NCBI GenBank assembly: GCA_003218415.1
Contig: QHNK01000093.1
Span: 1-49,686 of the forward strand
DNA: 49,686 bases
Reading direction: 5' to 3'
Origin: Verrucomicrobiota bacterium
GTDB lineage: Bacteria; Verrucomicrobiota; Verrucomicrobiia; Chthoniobacterales; UBA10450
Shown: in pieces, positions 27,550 through 37,068 of the stretch
Position numbering within the stretch: position 1 is the stretch's first letter
Layout: each line of letters opens with the position of its first letter
The notes under the pieces: generated by a model
What the model was told of the DNA's origin: nothing
Databases searched by the model: none
What the model saw: the letters and a program-made list of their open reading frames with translations, nothing else
Translations under genes and position numbers: made by a program

Positions 27550-27624
27550 AATTCGTGCTTTGGGATTCGAATCTTTCTTTCGTTTCCGCGAAACGGCGTT
27601 ATTACTTATCCCGGTGACGCGGGA

Positions 27625-28383
27625 ATGCTCGTTCTGGAAATCGTAGCGGCCGGCGGCGGTCTCCTGTTTGCTTTCGATCACGCGACGATCGCAGGCAAGC
27701 TCGTTCTCACTCTTCTGGCGGTCGTGTCGATTTTCAGTTGGTCAATCATGATCACGAAACTGCGCGTGATCCGCTTCGCTCGAAAGCAGAACGCGCGTTT
27801 TCTTGCTGCTTTCCGGCAAGATCGACAACCGCTGCGTTTATTTGAAAAGAATGCCCGCTTTCCGGGATCGCCGGTTTTCAACGTGTATCGAGCCGGCTGC
27901 GAGGAAATGACATTTCATTTACTCGGGTCACCGGAAGTGGATGATACCTTTCGTGCACGACTCGAAATTGCAGACAAAATTTCACCGGCACAAATGGGCG
28001 CGGTGAACGCGGCAATGGAACGCGCGGTTGGCGAAACAGCGCTTTCACTCGAATCGCAGATGATTTTGCTCGCCACTGCAGTGAGTGGTTCACCCTTTCT
28101 CGGATTGCTCGGCACGGTCTGGGGTGTCATGGACGCGTTCACCGGTGTGGCCGAAGCCGGCTCGCCGAACCTTGTAGCGATGGCGCCCGGCGTGTCCGGC
28201 GCCCTTATCACCACGGTTACCGCGCTTTGCGTCGCTATCCCGGCGATGTTCGGTTACAACTTTCTCGTCACCAGCATTCGCGGCATCATCGTGGAAATGG
28301 ATAACTTTGCCGCCGAGCTCGCGTCCGAGTTCGAGCACAAGTATGTCGATCACAACGTGCGCGAAGCCGCATTGCGGAGATGA
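27625..28383 (+). CDS. tolQ: MotA/TolQ/ExbB proton-channel protein
   Basis: A 252-residue inner-membrane subunit of a proton-motive-force energiser (TolQ/ExbB type). It has an N-terminal helix (near 20-42) and a long cytoplasmic loop. Two further helices form the conserved channel block: SPFLGLLGTVWGVMDAF and GALITTVTALCVAIPAMFGYNFL. It would work with the following ExbD/TolR and TonB/TolA-like genes, which lie in the same order and strand. No tolB or pal gene follows in the window, so whether this is a Tol or a Ton system is open. Confidence 0.9.
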   Translation: MLVLEIVAAGGGLLFAFDHATIAGKLVLTLLAVVSIFSWSIMITKLRVIRFARKQNARFLAAFRQDRQPLRLFEKNARFPGSPVFNVYRAGCEEMTFHLLGSPEVDDTFRARLEIADKISPAQMGAVNAAMERAVGETALSLESQMILLATAVSGSPFLGLLGTVWGVMDAFTGVAEAGSPNLVAMAPGVSGALITTVTALCVAIPAMFGYNFLVTSIRGIIVEMDNFAAELASEFEHKYVDHNVREAALRR

Positions 28384-28384
28384 T

Positions 28385-28479
28385 TGTCATGTCGAGCGAA
28401 GTCGAGGCATCCCGTGGACTAACCGATCGGCATAGCAACTGGATTCCTCGACTCCGCTGCGCTCCGCTGGGAATGACAG
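28385..28479. repeat. Family B element between tolQ and tolR
   Basis: TGTCATGTCGAGCGAAGTCG at the left and CGCTGGGAATGACA at the right form the ends, with TCGAGGCATCCC and GATTCCTCGACTCC pairing inside. It ends five bases before the tolR ATG, so the tolR ribosome-binding region is repeat-derived. Confidence 0.8.
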
Positions 28480-28484
28480 CCTAA

Positions 28485-28901
28485 ATGAGACGTTACTCAC
28501 AACGCCAGAGTCTCTCCACGCTGAGTGAGATCAATGTCACGCCGCTACTCGATCTCGCGTTTGTGCTGCTCATCATTTTCATGATCACGACGCCGCTGCT
28601 TGAAAGCAGCATGAACCTGGTGATTCCATCCAGCAGCGCGACAAACCAGCCGATTAAGTCCGGGCAAGTGCAAACGGTGTCGATCGACCGCACTGAGACC
28701 ATCCGATTTAACAATCAAGTGGTAAACCTGGGAACGCTCACCGCACAATTGGCCCAGCTGAAACAGACGAATCCAGATGTCGCCATCGTGATTCGACCCG
28801 ACCGCGAATTGCCGGTACAAAAACTAATTACGCTGATGGACGTCTTACGGCGCGCTCAAGTTACGAAGGTCGGAATCGCCACAAGAGCCGAGAAGGAATA
28901 A
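28485..28901 (+). CDS. tolR: ExbD/TolR biopolymer transport protein
   Basis: A 138-residue protein with a short cytoplasmic N-terminus, one membrane helix, and a periplasmic domain. INVTPLLDLAFVLLIIFMIT carries the conserved proton-carrying Asp at the helix start. The periplasmic part ends with PDRELPVQKLITLMDVLRRA, the usual ExbD/TolR end. It sits between the channel subunit and the TonB-like gene; the next gene starts directly after its stop at 28901. Confidence 0.92.
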   Translation: MRRYSQRQSLSTLSEINVTPLLDLAFVLLIIFMITTPLLESSMNLVIPSSSATNQPIKSGQVQTVSIDRTETIRFNNQVVNLGTLTAQLAQLKQTNPDVAIVIRPDRELPVQKLITLMDVLRRAQVTKVGIATRAEKE

Positions 28902-29831
28902 ATGGCGAAACACCCGCCTTCGCAGAGTTGCGGCGTGGCAAGTGGGCGGTTTTGGCGAAACGTTACCCTGATCGCGGTTGCTCACGTTGCGCTGATCACA
29001 GGATTGATCCGCTGGAGTCTGGCAGCCAGGGCCTCGTCAAGTCCGGAGAGCATCGTTTGGTTAGCTAGCGCTCAAGGTCTAGCGACTGGCGGATCGGAAA
29101 ACGACGCCCAGCCGCCAGCCAAGCGTGCGACTCCTCCCGCTGAAGCGAAACTGTCGATGGCGGATGAAGCGGAAGAGGAGAACCGTGTCGTAACGCCAGC
29201 CAAAAGCGAAATCGAATTCCCGTCGCCGACTCCCAAGCCGACACCCGCAGCGACGACCGCTCCGAAGCCAACGGCAACTCCCACACTGAAAACGAAGACA
29301 ACGCCCAAACCAATCCCAAAACCATCTCCAAAGAAAATGCTATTAACGAAGGTGTCTCCTAAACCATCGCCGAAAACGAAACCGAGCGCGGCGAAAGCGA
29401 GTGAAAAGTCAGAGAAAAATGAGAAGAAGGCGCTGGCAAAAAATGGGTCTGAGTCTCAGAGCGGCAGCGGAAAAACAGGTTCAACGGGCAAAGGCGGCGG
29501 TGCAGGCAGTGGAAGCAGCGCGTCGGAGTTTGGTTGGTATCGCAACATGCTGCATGATCGTTTTTACAGTGCATGGGTCCAGCCGACGACCAACATTGCC
29601 ACCGGCACCAAGATTTCGACTCTAGTCAAAGTCCGCATCGAGAAAGACGGGCGCGTTTCGAAATTCGAAATCGTCAAGCCGTCCGAAAACGTTGTCGTGA
29701 ATGAATCGGTAGCGGCCGTGGGACAACGAGTGACCGAAGTTGATCCGCCGCCCGCCGGCCTCGCCCACGGCGATCATTACGACGTCAAAATCAATTTCGA
29801 ATTAAATACAGCTCAGGAAACGACAGAATGA
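28902..29831 (+). CDS. TonB/TolA-like periplasm-spanning energy transducer
   Basis: A 309-residue protein. It has an N-terminal inner-membrane anchor (about residues 16-37) and a long Pro/Lys/Thr linker of TPKPT and KPSPK type (about 100-185). A Ser/Gly-rich hinge is followed by a C-terminal TonB/TolA-type domain (SEFGWYRNMLHDRFYSAW, VKVRIEKDGRVSKFEIVKPS). It would couple the upstream proton channel to outer-membrane receptors or the Tol machinery. The stop-start junction with the ExbD gene is direct (28901/28902). It converges on the broken sufD gene with about 40 bases between. Confidence 0.85.
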   Translation: MAKHPPSQSCGVASGRFWRNVTLIAVAHVALITGLIRWSLAARASSSPESIVWLASAQGLATGGSENDAQPPAKRATPPAEAKLSMADEAEEENRVVTPAKSEIEFPSPTPKPTPAATTAPKPTATPTLKTKTTPKPIPKPSPKKMLLTKVSPKPSPKTKPSAAKASEKSEKNEKKALAKNGSESQSGSGKTGSTGKGGGAGSGSSASEFGWYRNMLHDRFYSAWVQPTTNIATGTKISTLVKVRIEKDGRVSKFEIVKPSENVVVNESVAAVGQRVTEVDPPPAGLAHGDHYDVKINFELNTAQETTE

Positions 29832-29869
29832 GCTTGACGCATCAGGCGCGGACAGGCGGACAAAGTTCG

Positions 29870-31047
29870 TCACGCAGCGAACTTCTCTTCGATCAAGCGA
29901 TGCAAATGATCGCCAATCGCTGGGTGATTAAGCCTTTGGATGACTTCGTCCAGAAATCCAGTGACGAGGAGCCGCTGGGCAACCTTTGTCGGAATGCCGC
30001 GCGAGCGCAGGTAAAACAGCTGGTCTTCTTCGATCTGCCCGGACGTGGCGCCCCGCCGAAAATTGTGCGCGCGCGATCGTCGAGCGCGTTTTTGTAAAGG
30101 AGATCGCTTGCGGTGTGAGGTGAGATGTGGTCCTGCAACGTGCGCGCGTCGAATTCCTGCTGGTGTTTCGCCACGGCGACAGCGAGCAAATCGCTGCGTC
30201 CGCCTTCACCGATGAGCCGGCTCAAACTTTCAAAGCGCGAATAGCGTGAGCCGAGATGCAAATTCAGGCTCATAGCGGAGGCGTCATGATCGACGGTCGT
30301 CGAATTCATTTGCAGCGCGATGACGTTGCTCGCCCATTCCTGCGCGCAAACGTAAGTCACCTTGGCACCGGGCCCGGCTATGAGGTCGTTGACGCCACAG
30401 GCGAAGCCCGGTGCGGTCCGGTTACACGAGCGGAAATGTTCGATGATCGTGACCTTCGCGAGCTCATCAGTGACCAGAAGCAGGTGCGGGAAGATGGACA
30501 TGTTGTCATGTCGCAACCAATGGAAGATCTCGATGGGCTGTTCGATCTCTACGCCGCGCGGCACGAAGAGAAATGTTCCCGATGAAACGAGCGCTTTGTG
30601 TAGCGCAGCAAACTTCGCCGAGCCAAGCGTCGCTTCTGTGGACATGAAATATTTGCGGAAGAGATCGGCGTGTTCCACGATCGCACGCTCGAGCGGCTGA
30701 AAAATCACGCCACGTTTCTTCAGGTCTTCGGAAACGACATCGCGCTGGATCAATTGAGCGTTCGCGAAGATCATCCGACCCGCGTATTGGTCGAGGCCGC
30801 GGGAGTATTTCAGAACATTTTTGCGGTCGTCTTCAGAAAGCGGCGCACTGATTTTGAACGGCGCCAGATTGAGAAGCGCGACATTAGCAAATCGCCAGGC
30901 TTGATCTTTCCGGGTCGGCGTCGGCAACTCTTCGAATTGTTGCCACGCTTCGCGTTGCTGATCATGGAACCAATCTGGAAACTCACGCAACTCGGTTGGG
31001 CAGGAGAGAATCGGGGCGGCCTGTTGTTGATATGTGACTACCGACAT
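29870..31047 (-). pseudogene. sufD: SufD, Fe-S cluster assembly protein, with internal deletion and frame change
   Basis: The 5' part from ATG at 31045-31047 is good SufD to ALDDRARTIFGG. The frame then runs into an unrelated tail ending at 29893. In a neighbouring frame the genuine SufD end appears (GATSGQIEEDQLFYLRSRG, then IPTKVAQRLLVTGFLDEVIQ) and stops at 29870-29872. Compared with E. coli SufD, about 45 codons between FGG and GAT are missing, with the length not a multiple of three. The lost part includes the QxNxNLL segment and the His of the HGAT motif (E. coli His360), needed for cluster building. The junction is near 30046-30058 in a GGCGGGGCGCC run. The sufC and sufB genes upstream are intact. 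Confidence 0.85.
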
Positions 31048-31061
31048 GTTGATTGTATCTC

Positions 31062-31098
31062 GGAACCAGAACCGCGGTCCCAGACCGCCGCTACAGAA
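31062..31098. repeat. Partial family A sequence between sufB and sufD
   Basis: ACCGCGGTCCCAGACCGCCG followed by CTACAG looks like one arm of a family A element. The outer left end is not clear. Confidence 0.4.
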
Positions 31099-31115
31099 AT
31101 TGGTTGGGCGGAGAA

Positions 31116-32525
31116 TTATCCGACCGAGCCTTCCATCTCCAGCTCGATCAACCGTTTGAGCTCGACGCTGTACTCCATCGGGAATTGGCGAACGAGATCG
31201 TTGACAAAACCATTAACGCTCAGGCTCATGGCTTGGGCTTCGGTTAAGCCGCGCTGTTGCATATAGAAAATTTGCTCCGCGCTCACCTGGCTGACACTGG
31301 CTTCGTGCTGGACGGCGTTGCCCGTTCCGCGCACGGTGATAGCCGGGTAAGTATCAGTCCGCGAAGTCGCGTTGATAAGCAGGGCGTCGCACTCGGTGTT
31401 GTTTTTGCAATGTTTCAGATGCTTCGGCACGTGGACCAGCCCGCGATAGGTGGCGCGGCCTTTGCCGATCGAGATCGATTTGGAAACAATGTTGCTGGTC
31501 GTTTCATCGGCTGCGTGAATCATCTTCGCGCCGGTGTCCTGATGCTGCCCGTCGTTGGCGAGCGCGATGGAGAGAACTTCGCCGCGCGCTTTGCGACCCT
31601 TCATGATCACGCTCGGATATTTCATGGTGAGGCGTGACCCGATGTTGCAATCGATCCATTTCACTTCGGCGTTCTCCTGAGCGAGACCGCGCTTGGTGAC
31701 GAGGTTGAAGACGTTCGACGCCCAGTTCTGCACGGTGATGTATTGAATTTTTGCGCCTTTTAGCGCGATGAGTTCCACGACCGCGCTGTGAAGTGTCGGA
31801 GTATTAAACTTCGGCGCGGTGCAGCCCTCCATGTAGGTCACTTCCGAGCCTTCATCCGCAATGATGAGGGTACGCTCGAATTGCCCGAAGTTTTCGGCAT
31901 TGATGCGGAAGTAAGCCTGCAACGGATGTTTCACCTTCACCCCGGGTGGGACGTAAATAAACGAGCCGCCGCTAAACACGGCAGAATTCAGCGCGCTAAA
32001 TTTGTTATCGGCGATCGGAATGACTTTGCCGAACCATTTCCGGAAAATTTCCGGATAGTTTTTCAACCCCTCTCTCGATCCGACAAAAATGACGCCCTGT
32101 TCGCCGACTGCTTTCTTAATGTTTGAATAGACGGCTTCGCTGTCGAACTGCGCTTCCACGCCCGCGAGGAATTTCCTTTCCTGCTCGGGAATGCCGAGCC
32201 GCTCGAATGTGCGCTTAATGTCGTCCGGCACTTCTTCCCAGCTGCGTTTCGGTTCGGTGCCCGGGGAGAGATAGTAGCGGATTTTATTGAAGTCGATTGC
32301 TTCCAAGTCCTTGCTCGCCCAATGCGTTGGGAGCGGTTTTTCCAAGAATGTCTTCAGGCCCCGCAGACGGTACTCACGGACCCAATCCGGATCTTCTTTC
32401 ACATCCGCGATGTAGTGGACGGTTTTTTCGCTTAGTCCTATGCCCGCGTCGCGCACGTGAGCTTCCGGATAAAAGAAGTCCCCTTTGCTTCGATCAATAT
32501 TGACTGCAGAAGTCTCGGTTTTCAT
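31116..32525 (-). CDS. sufB: SufB, Fe-S cluster scaffold subunit
   Basis: A 469-residue protein of the SufBCD scaffold complex where Fe-S clusters are assembled. Family segments include [38 protein letters not shown] and [17 protein letters not shown]. The late core has [20 protein letters not shown], including the conserved Cys region, and [20 protein letters not shown]. Length is standard. It lies 17 bases after sufC and 68 bases before sufD in a minus-strand sufCBD unit. Cysteine desulfurase SufS is not in the window. Confidence 0.97.
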   Translation of the reverse strand: MKTETSAVNIDRSKGDFFYPEAHVRDAGIGLSEKTVHYIADVKEDPDWVREYRLRGLKTFLEKPLPTHWASKDLEAIDFNKIRYYLSPGTEPKRSWEEVPDDIKRTFERLGIPEQERKFLAGVEAQFDSEAVYSNIKKAVGEQGVIFVGSREGLKNYPEIFRKWFGKVIPIADNKFSALNSAVFSGGSFIYVPPGVKVKHPLQAYFRINAENFGQFERTLIIADEGSEVTYMEGCTAPKFNTPTLHSAVVELIALKGAKIQYITVQNWASNVFNLVTKRGLAQENAEVKWIDCNIGSRLTMKYPSVIMKGRKARGEVLSIALANDGQHQDTGAKMIHAADETTSNIVSKSISIGKGRATYRGLVHVPKHLKHCKNNTECDALLINATSRTDTYPAITVRGTGNAVQHEASVSQVSAEQIFYMQQRGLTEAQAMSLSVNGFVNDLVRQFPMEYSVELKRLIELEMEGSVG

Positions 32526-32542
32526 TATGAATTTTTCCCTGT

Positions 32543-33307
32543 TTACCTAAACGCTGGTTCAGCCGACCCCTCGCGTGCCCAATCATAACCTCTCTCTTCG
32601 AGTTCGAGAGCGAGTTCTTTTCGCCCGCTTCTAACGATTCGCCCCGCCACCATCACGTGGACGTGGTCGGGAATGATGTAGTTCAGGAGGCGCTGATAGT
32701 GCGTAATTAACAATATGCCAAGATCAGGGCAACGCAATGAGTTTACTCCATGCGCCACGGTCTTGAGCGCGTCAATGTCCAAGCCGCTGTCGGTCTCATC
32801 CAGAACGGCGTATTTGGGCTCGAGCATCGCTAATTGCAGAATCTCGGTGCGCTTTTTCTCGCCGCCGGAAAATCCCTCGTTGACCGCCCGTGACGTAAAC
32901 GACCGATCCATGCCGAGCAGTTCGATTTTTTCATAAAGCTTCGCGTAATAATCGGTCGCCTCGAGCTCTTTGCCTTCCGGCAGACGCGATTGTAACGCTG
33001 CCCGTAGAAAATTGGCGATGGTCACGCCCGGGATTTCGCTCGGGTACTGGAACGCCATGAAAAGGCCACGCCGCGCCCGTTCGTCAGGCTCAAGTTCGAG
33101 GAGATTCTCTCCGTCAATCAATACCTTGCCAGCGCTCACCTGATAATCAGGGTGACCGGCCAAGACCTTTGCCAGTGTGCTTTTTCCTGAGCCGTTTGGA
33201 CCCATGAGCGCATGCACCTCGCCGCGAGGCACACGGAGAGTCAATCCGCGAACAATCTCCTGCTCGCCAACGGTGATATGCAGGTTCTCTATGTTCAATT
33301 CCTTCAT
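32543..33307 (-). CDS. sufC: SufC, ABC-type ATPase of Fe-S assembly
   Basis: A 254-residue ATPase that binds SufB and SufD and drives the conformational change needed for cluster formation. Walker A is [13 protein letters not shown] near residues 35-46, the signature is [18 protein letters not shown] near 145, and Walker B is [17 protein letters not shown], all in SufC form. It is the first gene of the minus-strand unit and starts 65 bases downstream of the tRNA-Gln gene, also on the minus strand. Confidence 0.97.
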   Translation of the reverse strand: MKELNIENLHITVGEQEIVRGLTLRVPRGEVHALMGPNGSGKSTLAKVLAGHPDYQVSAGKVLIDGENLLELEPDERARRGLFMAFQYPSEIPGVTIANFLRAALQSRLPEGKELEATDYYAKLYEKIELLGMDRSFTSRAVNEGFSGGEKKRTEILQLAMLEPKYAVLDETDSGLDIDALKTVAHGVNSLRCPDLGILLITHYQRLLNYIIPDHVHVMVAGRIVRSGRKELALELEERGYDWAREGSAEPAFR

Positions 33308-33372
33308 AAGGCGGATCTAAAATATACGCCCGTTCGACAGATTTGCGAACGCCGAGCGGCGAATTCCAGACG

Positions 33373-33446
33373 TGGCTACCCCGCTTGGATTCGAACCAAG
33401 AATAACGCCTCCAAAGGGCGCTGTGTTACCGTTACACTACGGGGTA
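33373..33446 (-). tRNA. tRNA-Gln (UUG)
   Basis: On the minus strand a 74-base cloverleaf with encoded CCA. The acceptor TACCCCG pairs with CGGGGTA, the discriminator is G, anticodon stem GCGCC/GGCGT holds loop CTTTGGA with anticodon TTG, and the T arm is TTGGTTCGAATCCAA. The U1-A72 pair and G73 are known glutamine identity elements, which supports Gln. Confidence 0.93.
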
Positions 33447-33610
33447 TGCGGATTTGCGATTTTAGATTGGCGATTTTCGATTCAAGCGCAATGCCCAAAA
33501 TCAAAGCGCGATCGTGCTTACCCGGAGCAACTCGCTGCTAAAATTGAGGTTGAATCACTGGCGGAGCGGCGAGTATGATAGTCTCGCCACGGCCAAGGGG
33601 GACCCCGGTT

Positions 33611-35233
33611 ATGGAGCGCACAATTTTCCTTCAGCATTACCGCGTCCGCCTTAGATCAAACGGCACTCCGCGTGAACTTAGCCGGGACGATGCAGCGATT
33701 ACTTACGAAGCGGTGGACGAAAGATCTGGTGATCCAGTTGATCTAAAGCTGATTCCCGTTGAGACCATCGATTCAGGCGTGCGGGAGCAACTGGACGACC
33801 AGGCACGCGCCGCGCAGATGCTGCATCACGTCAATATCGCGAAAGTTTTTGATTTTGGACGTGAAGGCGGAGATTTTGTTTGTGTCTCAGAGCACCTGCC
33901 AGGTGAAACGCTTGCAGCCTGGGTGGCCGATCACGGCCCGATGCCTGCTGACGCCGTCTTGCGAGTGGCCGAGCAAATCGTGAGCGTCTTGTCATCCGCG
34001 AGTTTTCACAGGCTTCCATATCCGCCAATTCAATCCTCAGACATCATCGTAGTCCCAGGGCAGACTCCTGAAGGCAGTTGGCCACTGGTAAAATTGATTA
34101 ACTTTGGCTTGCCGGCACTCACGTCCGGCCGCGAGCTCAAGCCTGACGATTCGGAGACGCGCGAGCAATCAACCTCTGCGGAACAGTCTGCCAGCCCCGA
34201 AAAATTAGCGCATGGAATGAGGGACGTCCGTTCAGAGGTCTATTCGCTCGGAGCGACACTTTACTTTCTTCTGACAGGCGTTGCACTTTCGGGTGAGGAG
34301 CTCCAGCGGCCTCCAAAGTTCTCAAAGTTTCCAAAACCGTTGCGGTCCTTGCTTGCCCGGATGTTGCATCGCAATCCCGATCAACGGCCAAAGGATTTGG
34401 TCCTGCTGGCGGAGATGATCCGCGAATGCCTTCAGAAACTGGAACGCCGGCGGGCGCTCGCCGACAAGTATGGCCTTCCGTACAGGACAACAATTCCGCG
34501 GCGAACCGACGCTCCGCCCAGACGGTTGCTGCGAATAGCGTTGCCGGTTGCCGCGCTGTTGCTCGCCGCAGCAGTGATCGCAGCCGCGCTGTTACGAGAG
34601 CCGATTGGCAAAATCGTTCATCGGAATCACGAGGCAAAGAACATCGGCGTTCTGATTGGCGTGCCCGAATCTTCGCCACCGCCAGCAGTCCAAAATACTT
34701 TGACTACAACCCCGAAAGCTTTCGGGGCGGCTGTAGCATCGCAAGGCGAGAACGCGGGTGTGCCGTCTGCGAGCCAACCGTCTGCGAACGCGGCCACGGT
34801 TTCCAACTCGCCTCAGGTTTCATCGCCGGATCTTCAGCAGACCCAAACATCGAATGCACAACTCCAGGCGGCTGCGAGTCCCGCCAGTTCGCCAGGCGCA
34901 ACCGTGAACAGTCAAGCCACCGTGGAAAATTCAGGACAAGCGAAGGAGACACCGCAACCCTCCGGCCCGAGTCAGACAGCTTCGCGTATCAAAAAGAAGC
35001 GCGTGGCTTCGACGTTGCAAGGCCGTGCGGCTTTGGCACATGCTCAGATGGTTGGTATTACCTCTGATGGAAGGCTGATTTATCGTTTGCCCTCCGGCAG
35101 CACCAGGGTTGTCGCGCCGGACTCAGACGAAGGCGAATACGTGCCGCGGCGCCATAGCCGCGCTTTTAATGACCGCGACGAGATGCGCGCTCCCCCGCCT
35201 CAATTTGAGCCAGATTATTTCCCCGACGACTAG
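33611..35233 (+). CDS. Membrane-bound protein pseudokinase
   Basis: A 540-residue protein with a Hanks-type kinase fold at residues 1-290, a membrane helix at about 306-328, and a Ser/Ala/Pro-rich extracytoplasmic region. The ATP-site Lys seems present (VDLKLIP, Lys46). The catalytic loop that should read HRDLKPEN reads YPPIQSSD, and the metal loop DFG reads NFG (164-166), so it is probably inactive and acts as a sensor or scaffold. ATG 33611 has a strong AAGGGGG upstream, so the earlier ATG at 33575 is unlikely. Residues about 365-376 are encoded by a family A repeat. Confidence 0.85.
   Translation: MERTIFLQHYRVRLRSNGTPRELSRDDAAITYEAVDERSGDPVDLKLIPVETIDSGVREQLDDQARAAQMLHHVNIAKVFDFGREGGDFVCVSEHLPGETLAAWVADHGPMPADAVLRVAEQIVSVLSSASFHRLPYPPIQSSDIIVVPGQTPEGSWPLVKLINFGLPALTSGRELKPDDSETREQSTSAEQSASPEKLAHGMRDVRSEVYSLGATLYFLLTGVALSGEELQRPPKFSKFPKPLRSLLARMLHRNPDQRPKDLVLLAEMIRECLQKLERRRALADKYGLPYRTTIPRRTDAPPRRLLRIALPVAALLLAAAVIAAALLREPIGKIVHRNHEAKNIGVLIGVPESSPPPAVQNTLTTTPKAFGAAVASQGENAGVPSASQPSANAATVSNSPQVSSPDLQQTQTSNAQLQAAASPASSPGATVNSQATVENSGQAKETPQPSGPSQTASRIKKKRVASTLQGRAALAHAQMVGITSDGRLIYRLPSGSTRVVAPDSDEGEYVPRRHSRAFNDRDEMRAPPPQFEPDYFPDD
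34704..34736. repeat. Family A element inside the pseudokinase linker
   Basis: CTACAA at the left and CTGTAG at the right flank the perfect palindrome CCCCGAAAGCTTTCGGGG. The whole is 33 bases (11 codons), in frame. The same palindrome lies at 11372-11389. Confidence 0.8.
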
Positions 35234-35343
35234 CAAGCGACGGGAACACGCGGGGTGCCGCGAATAGCCGCTGGGTCGGTGAGTGAAATTTTTTCAAAAA
35301 AAAGCTTGCCTAACGCCGCGATTCCCGGCATAACCTCGCCTCC

Positions 35344-36159
35344 GTGGGGAAACGACCGGCCTTTTTGGCATTCGCAACTACATCGCTTCTCGTCATTTCC
35401 AGCGGAGCTCTTCGCTCGCAGGGATTGGCTCCGGCAACGTTGAATCTTGCGAGCCACGATCAAAAGGCTGCCGCAAACGACATGGTGCAAATCATCACCA
35501 GTAAATCGGTGCAGGAAACGGATAAGCCGGTGCGCGCGATCACGAAACAGCGGGTGCCGGTTGTCGCGAAAAAACTGGCTCAACCAGTTAAGAAAGAGCC
35601 GGCGCCGGCAATCGCCAAAGAGTCGGCGCAGACGTTCGTGGCAGAGCCGGTACGACCAATGGATCAACAAACGGTAAGCAAAACAACAAAGCGCTTTGGC
35701 CTTTTCAGCTTCAAAAGCCCGGAGGGCAAAAAGGAATCGGCTCCTGTCATCACGCAGTATTATCCCAAGCAGATCGTTTATCCCTTCGGCAGGGTTGATC
35801 GCCACATCGATGGCAGATTAATGCAAGCGGCAACCATCGCGCAGGAACGCGCCCACGCGCACTCGCGCTCACAGTGCTGGCATTACGTCAAGGAAGCGTT
35901 GCTCGCTTCCGGCGTCATTGATTCCCGCCCGAAGACCGAACTCGCAAGAGACGCTGCTCAAGAGCTCGTCAGCAATTACGGATTCAAAAGACTATCAGTG
36001 AATGATCCATTCTCCGCGCCGGTCGGCTCGGTGCTCGTGTATGGCACCTCTCGCAGCGTCGGCCACGTCGAGTTTCGCACCAGAGAGGGTTTCGTCAGCG
36101 ATTTCCGTTCGAAAACTCCATCGCGCCGCCCGCTGCTCGGCGTTTACGCAAAGTTGTAA
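35344..36159 (+). CDS. Secreted CHAP/NlpC-like amidase candidate
   Basis: A 271-residue protein with a signal peptide (AFLAFATTSLLVISSGA) and a Lys/Pro/Ala-rich linker (about 45-125). The C-terminal domain has SQCWHYVKEALLASG (candidate nucleophile Cys near 178) and SVGHVEFRTREGFVSDF (candidate His). This Cys-then-GHV order is that of CHAP and NlpC/P60 peptidoglycan amidases, but overall similarity is weak, so the activity is inferred. The start is GTG at 35344. It follows the pseudokinase on the same strand after a gap of 110 bases. Confidence 0.65.
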   Translation: MGKRPAFLAFATTSLLVISSGALRSQGLAPATLNLASHDQKAAANDMVQIITSKSVQETDKPVRAITKQRVPVVAKKLAQPVKKEPAPAIAKESAQTFVAEPVRPMDQQTVSKTTKRFGLFSFKSPEGKKESAPVITQYYPKQIVYPFGRVDRHIDGRLMQAATIAQERAHAHSRSQCWHYVKEALLASGVIDSRPKTELARDAAQELVSNYGFKRLSVNDPFSAPVGSVLVYGTSRSVGHVEFRTREGFVSDFRSKTPSRRPLLGVYAKL

Positions 36160-36234
36160 TCCCGGATAATTTCGGAACGAGCGTCAGCCGGCGTTTGTCA
36201 ATCGGCGCCTGGCCGAAACGGTCTTTTCTCGCTC

Positions 36235-36549
36235 CTAGTAATTCCTAACCAGGCGAGTCACTGCGATGAGCATGGACACGACCGGCCAGGCCGCAATGCC
36301 AGTGATCAGAACGAAAAGCAAAAGCTCAGCGACATAATCTCGGCTTCTTTCTACGCCCAAGAGTTCACTGCTTAATTTGTGGAAGGGGGGCAACTTTGTA
36401 ACCGGCTGACCGGCGGAGGAACCCATTTGGGTTTCCGGTGTTGGATGATAGTTGTAATCCGTCAGCAGAAGCCTTCGGTTACTGCGCCTTGTGCCATTGT
36501 CGCGACCTGAGCCGCGCTGGTTGTGACTAATTTGAGGTGTTGGTTTCAT
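36235..36549 (-). CDS. Small C-tail-anchored membrane protein, unknown function
   Basis: A 104-residue protein with a polar N-terminal two thirds (SHNQRGSGRDNGTRRSNRR) and one hydrophobic helix close to the C-terminus (ELLLFVLITGIAAWPVVSML), ending AVTRLVRNY. The family is not recognised by name. The shape, a clear membrane helix and the isolated minus-strand placement between plus-strand genes favour a real gene. Confidence 0.55.
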   Translation of the reverse strand: MKPTPQISHNQRGSGRDNGTRRSNRRLLLTDYNYHPTPETQMGSSAGQPVTKLPPFHKLSSELLGVERSRDYVAELLLFVLITGIAAWPVVSMLIAVTRLVRNY

Positions 36550-37068
36550 AAATTTCTAGTTGTTAAGTGTGATTCCGATTGCAATTCGAGAGGACCGGCG
36601 CAAAAAACCCGCGCGTGGTGTGAGATTCGACCACTGGGGTGCCGCGAATTGCGGGCTCCAACTTGGCGAAATCTAACGAGCCTTTATGCCGCCCGCCCGC
36701 CCCGGCGGGCAGCGCGAATCGGCGCGTTAATCAATTTCATCCCTCCTCATGTACAGCCGTTTCCGTCCCTGTCCAGTGTCGCCCGGCGATCTCAGCTGTA
36801 AGTGCCTCTCCGACTGCGAGAAGCCACTTATAATTTATTTTGTAAAGCAATGGCTCCGCCGCGATCCGCTATTCCGGAGGCGGCCATCGTTGCAGAAGAT
36901 GAGTCGATTTATTTAGTGAAGCAGAGAGCGCGCAGCGGGCGCAAACAGTCCTGCGCAGCGACATCAGCTCGCGAAAACGCCGTCAGTCCGAGCCGGGCTG
37001 CCAGTTGGGCGCGAAGTGCATGCGCTTTCGGATCAATTTTCCTGCTTTCCTGGTTTCCTGATTAGCCG
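36550..37068. other. 519-base stretch without a supported gene
   Basis: No convincing CDS or RNA gene is seen. It holds one strong hairpin (GCCCGCC/GGCGGGC at 36695-36710), an AT-rich patch near 36828-36850 that might hold a promoter, and short open frames with Arg/Ser/Ala-rich content of the shadow type. A frame at 36802-37065 was considered and not accepted. Confidence 0.5.

Noticed and set aside
29893-30046. The in-frame 50-residue C-terminal tail of the annotated sufD frame
   Set aside because: The neighbouring frame carries the true SufD end, so this tail is out-of-frame noise after the deletion.
30670-31266. A 198-codon plus-strand frame opposite sufD/sufB
   Set aside because: Antisense shadow spanning two genes; no motif or start signal.
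36802-37065. An 87-codon plus-strand frame before the metallopeptidase gene
   Set aside because: Arg/Ser/Ala-rich with no conserved pattern and no clear ribosome binding site.
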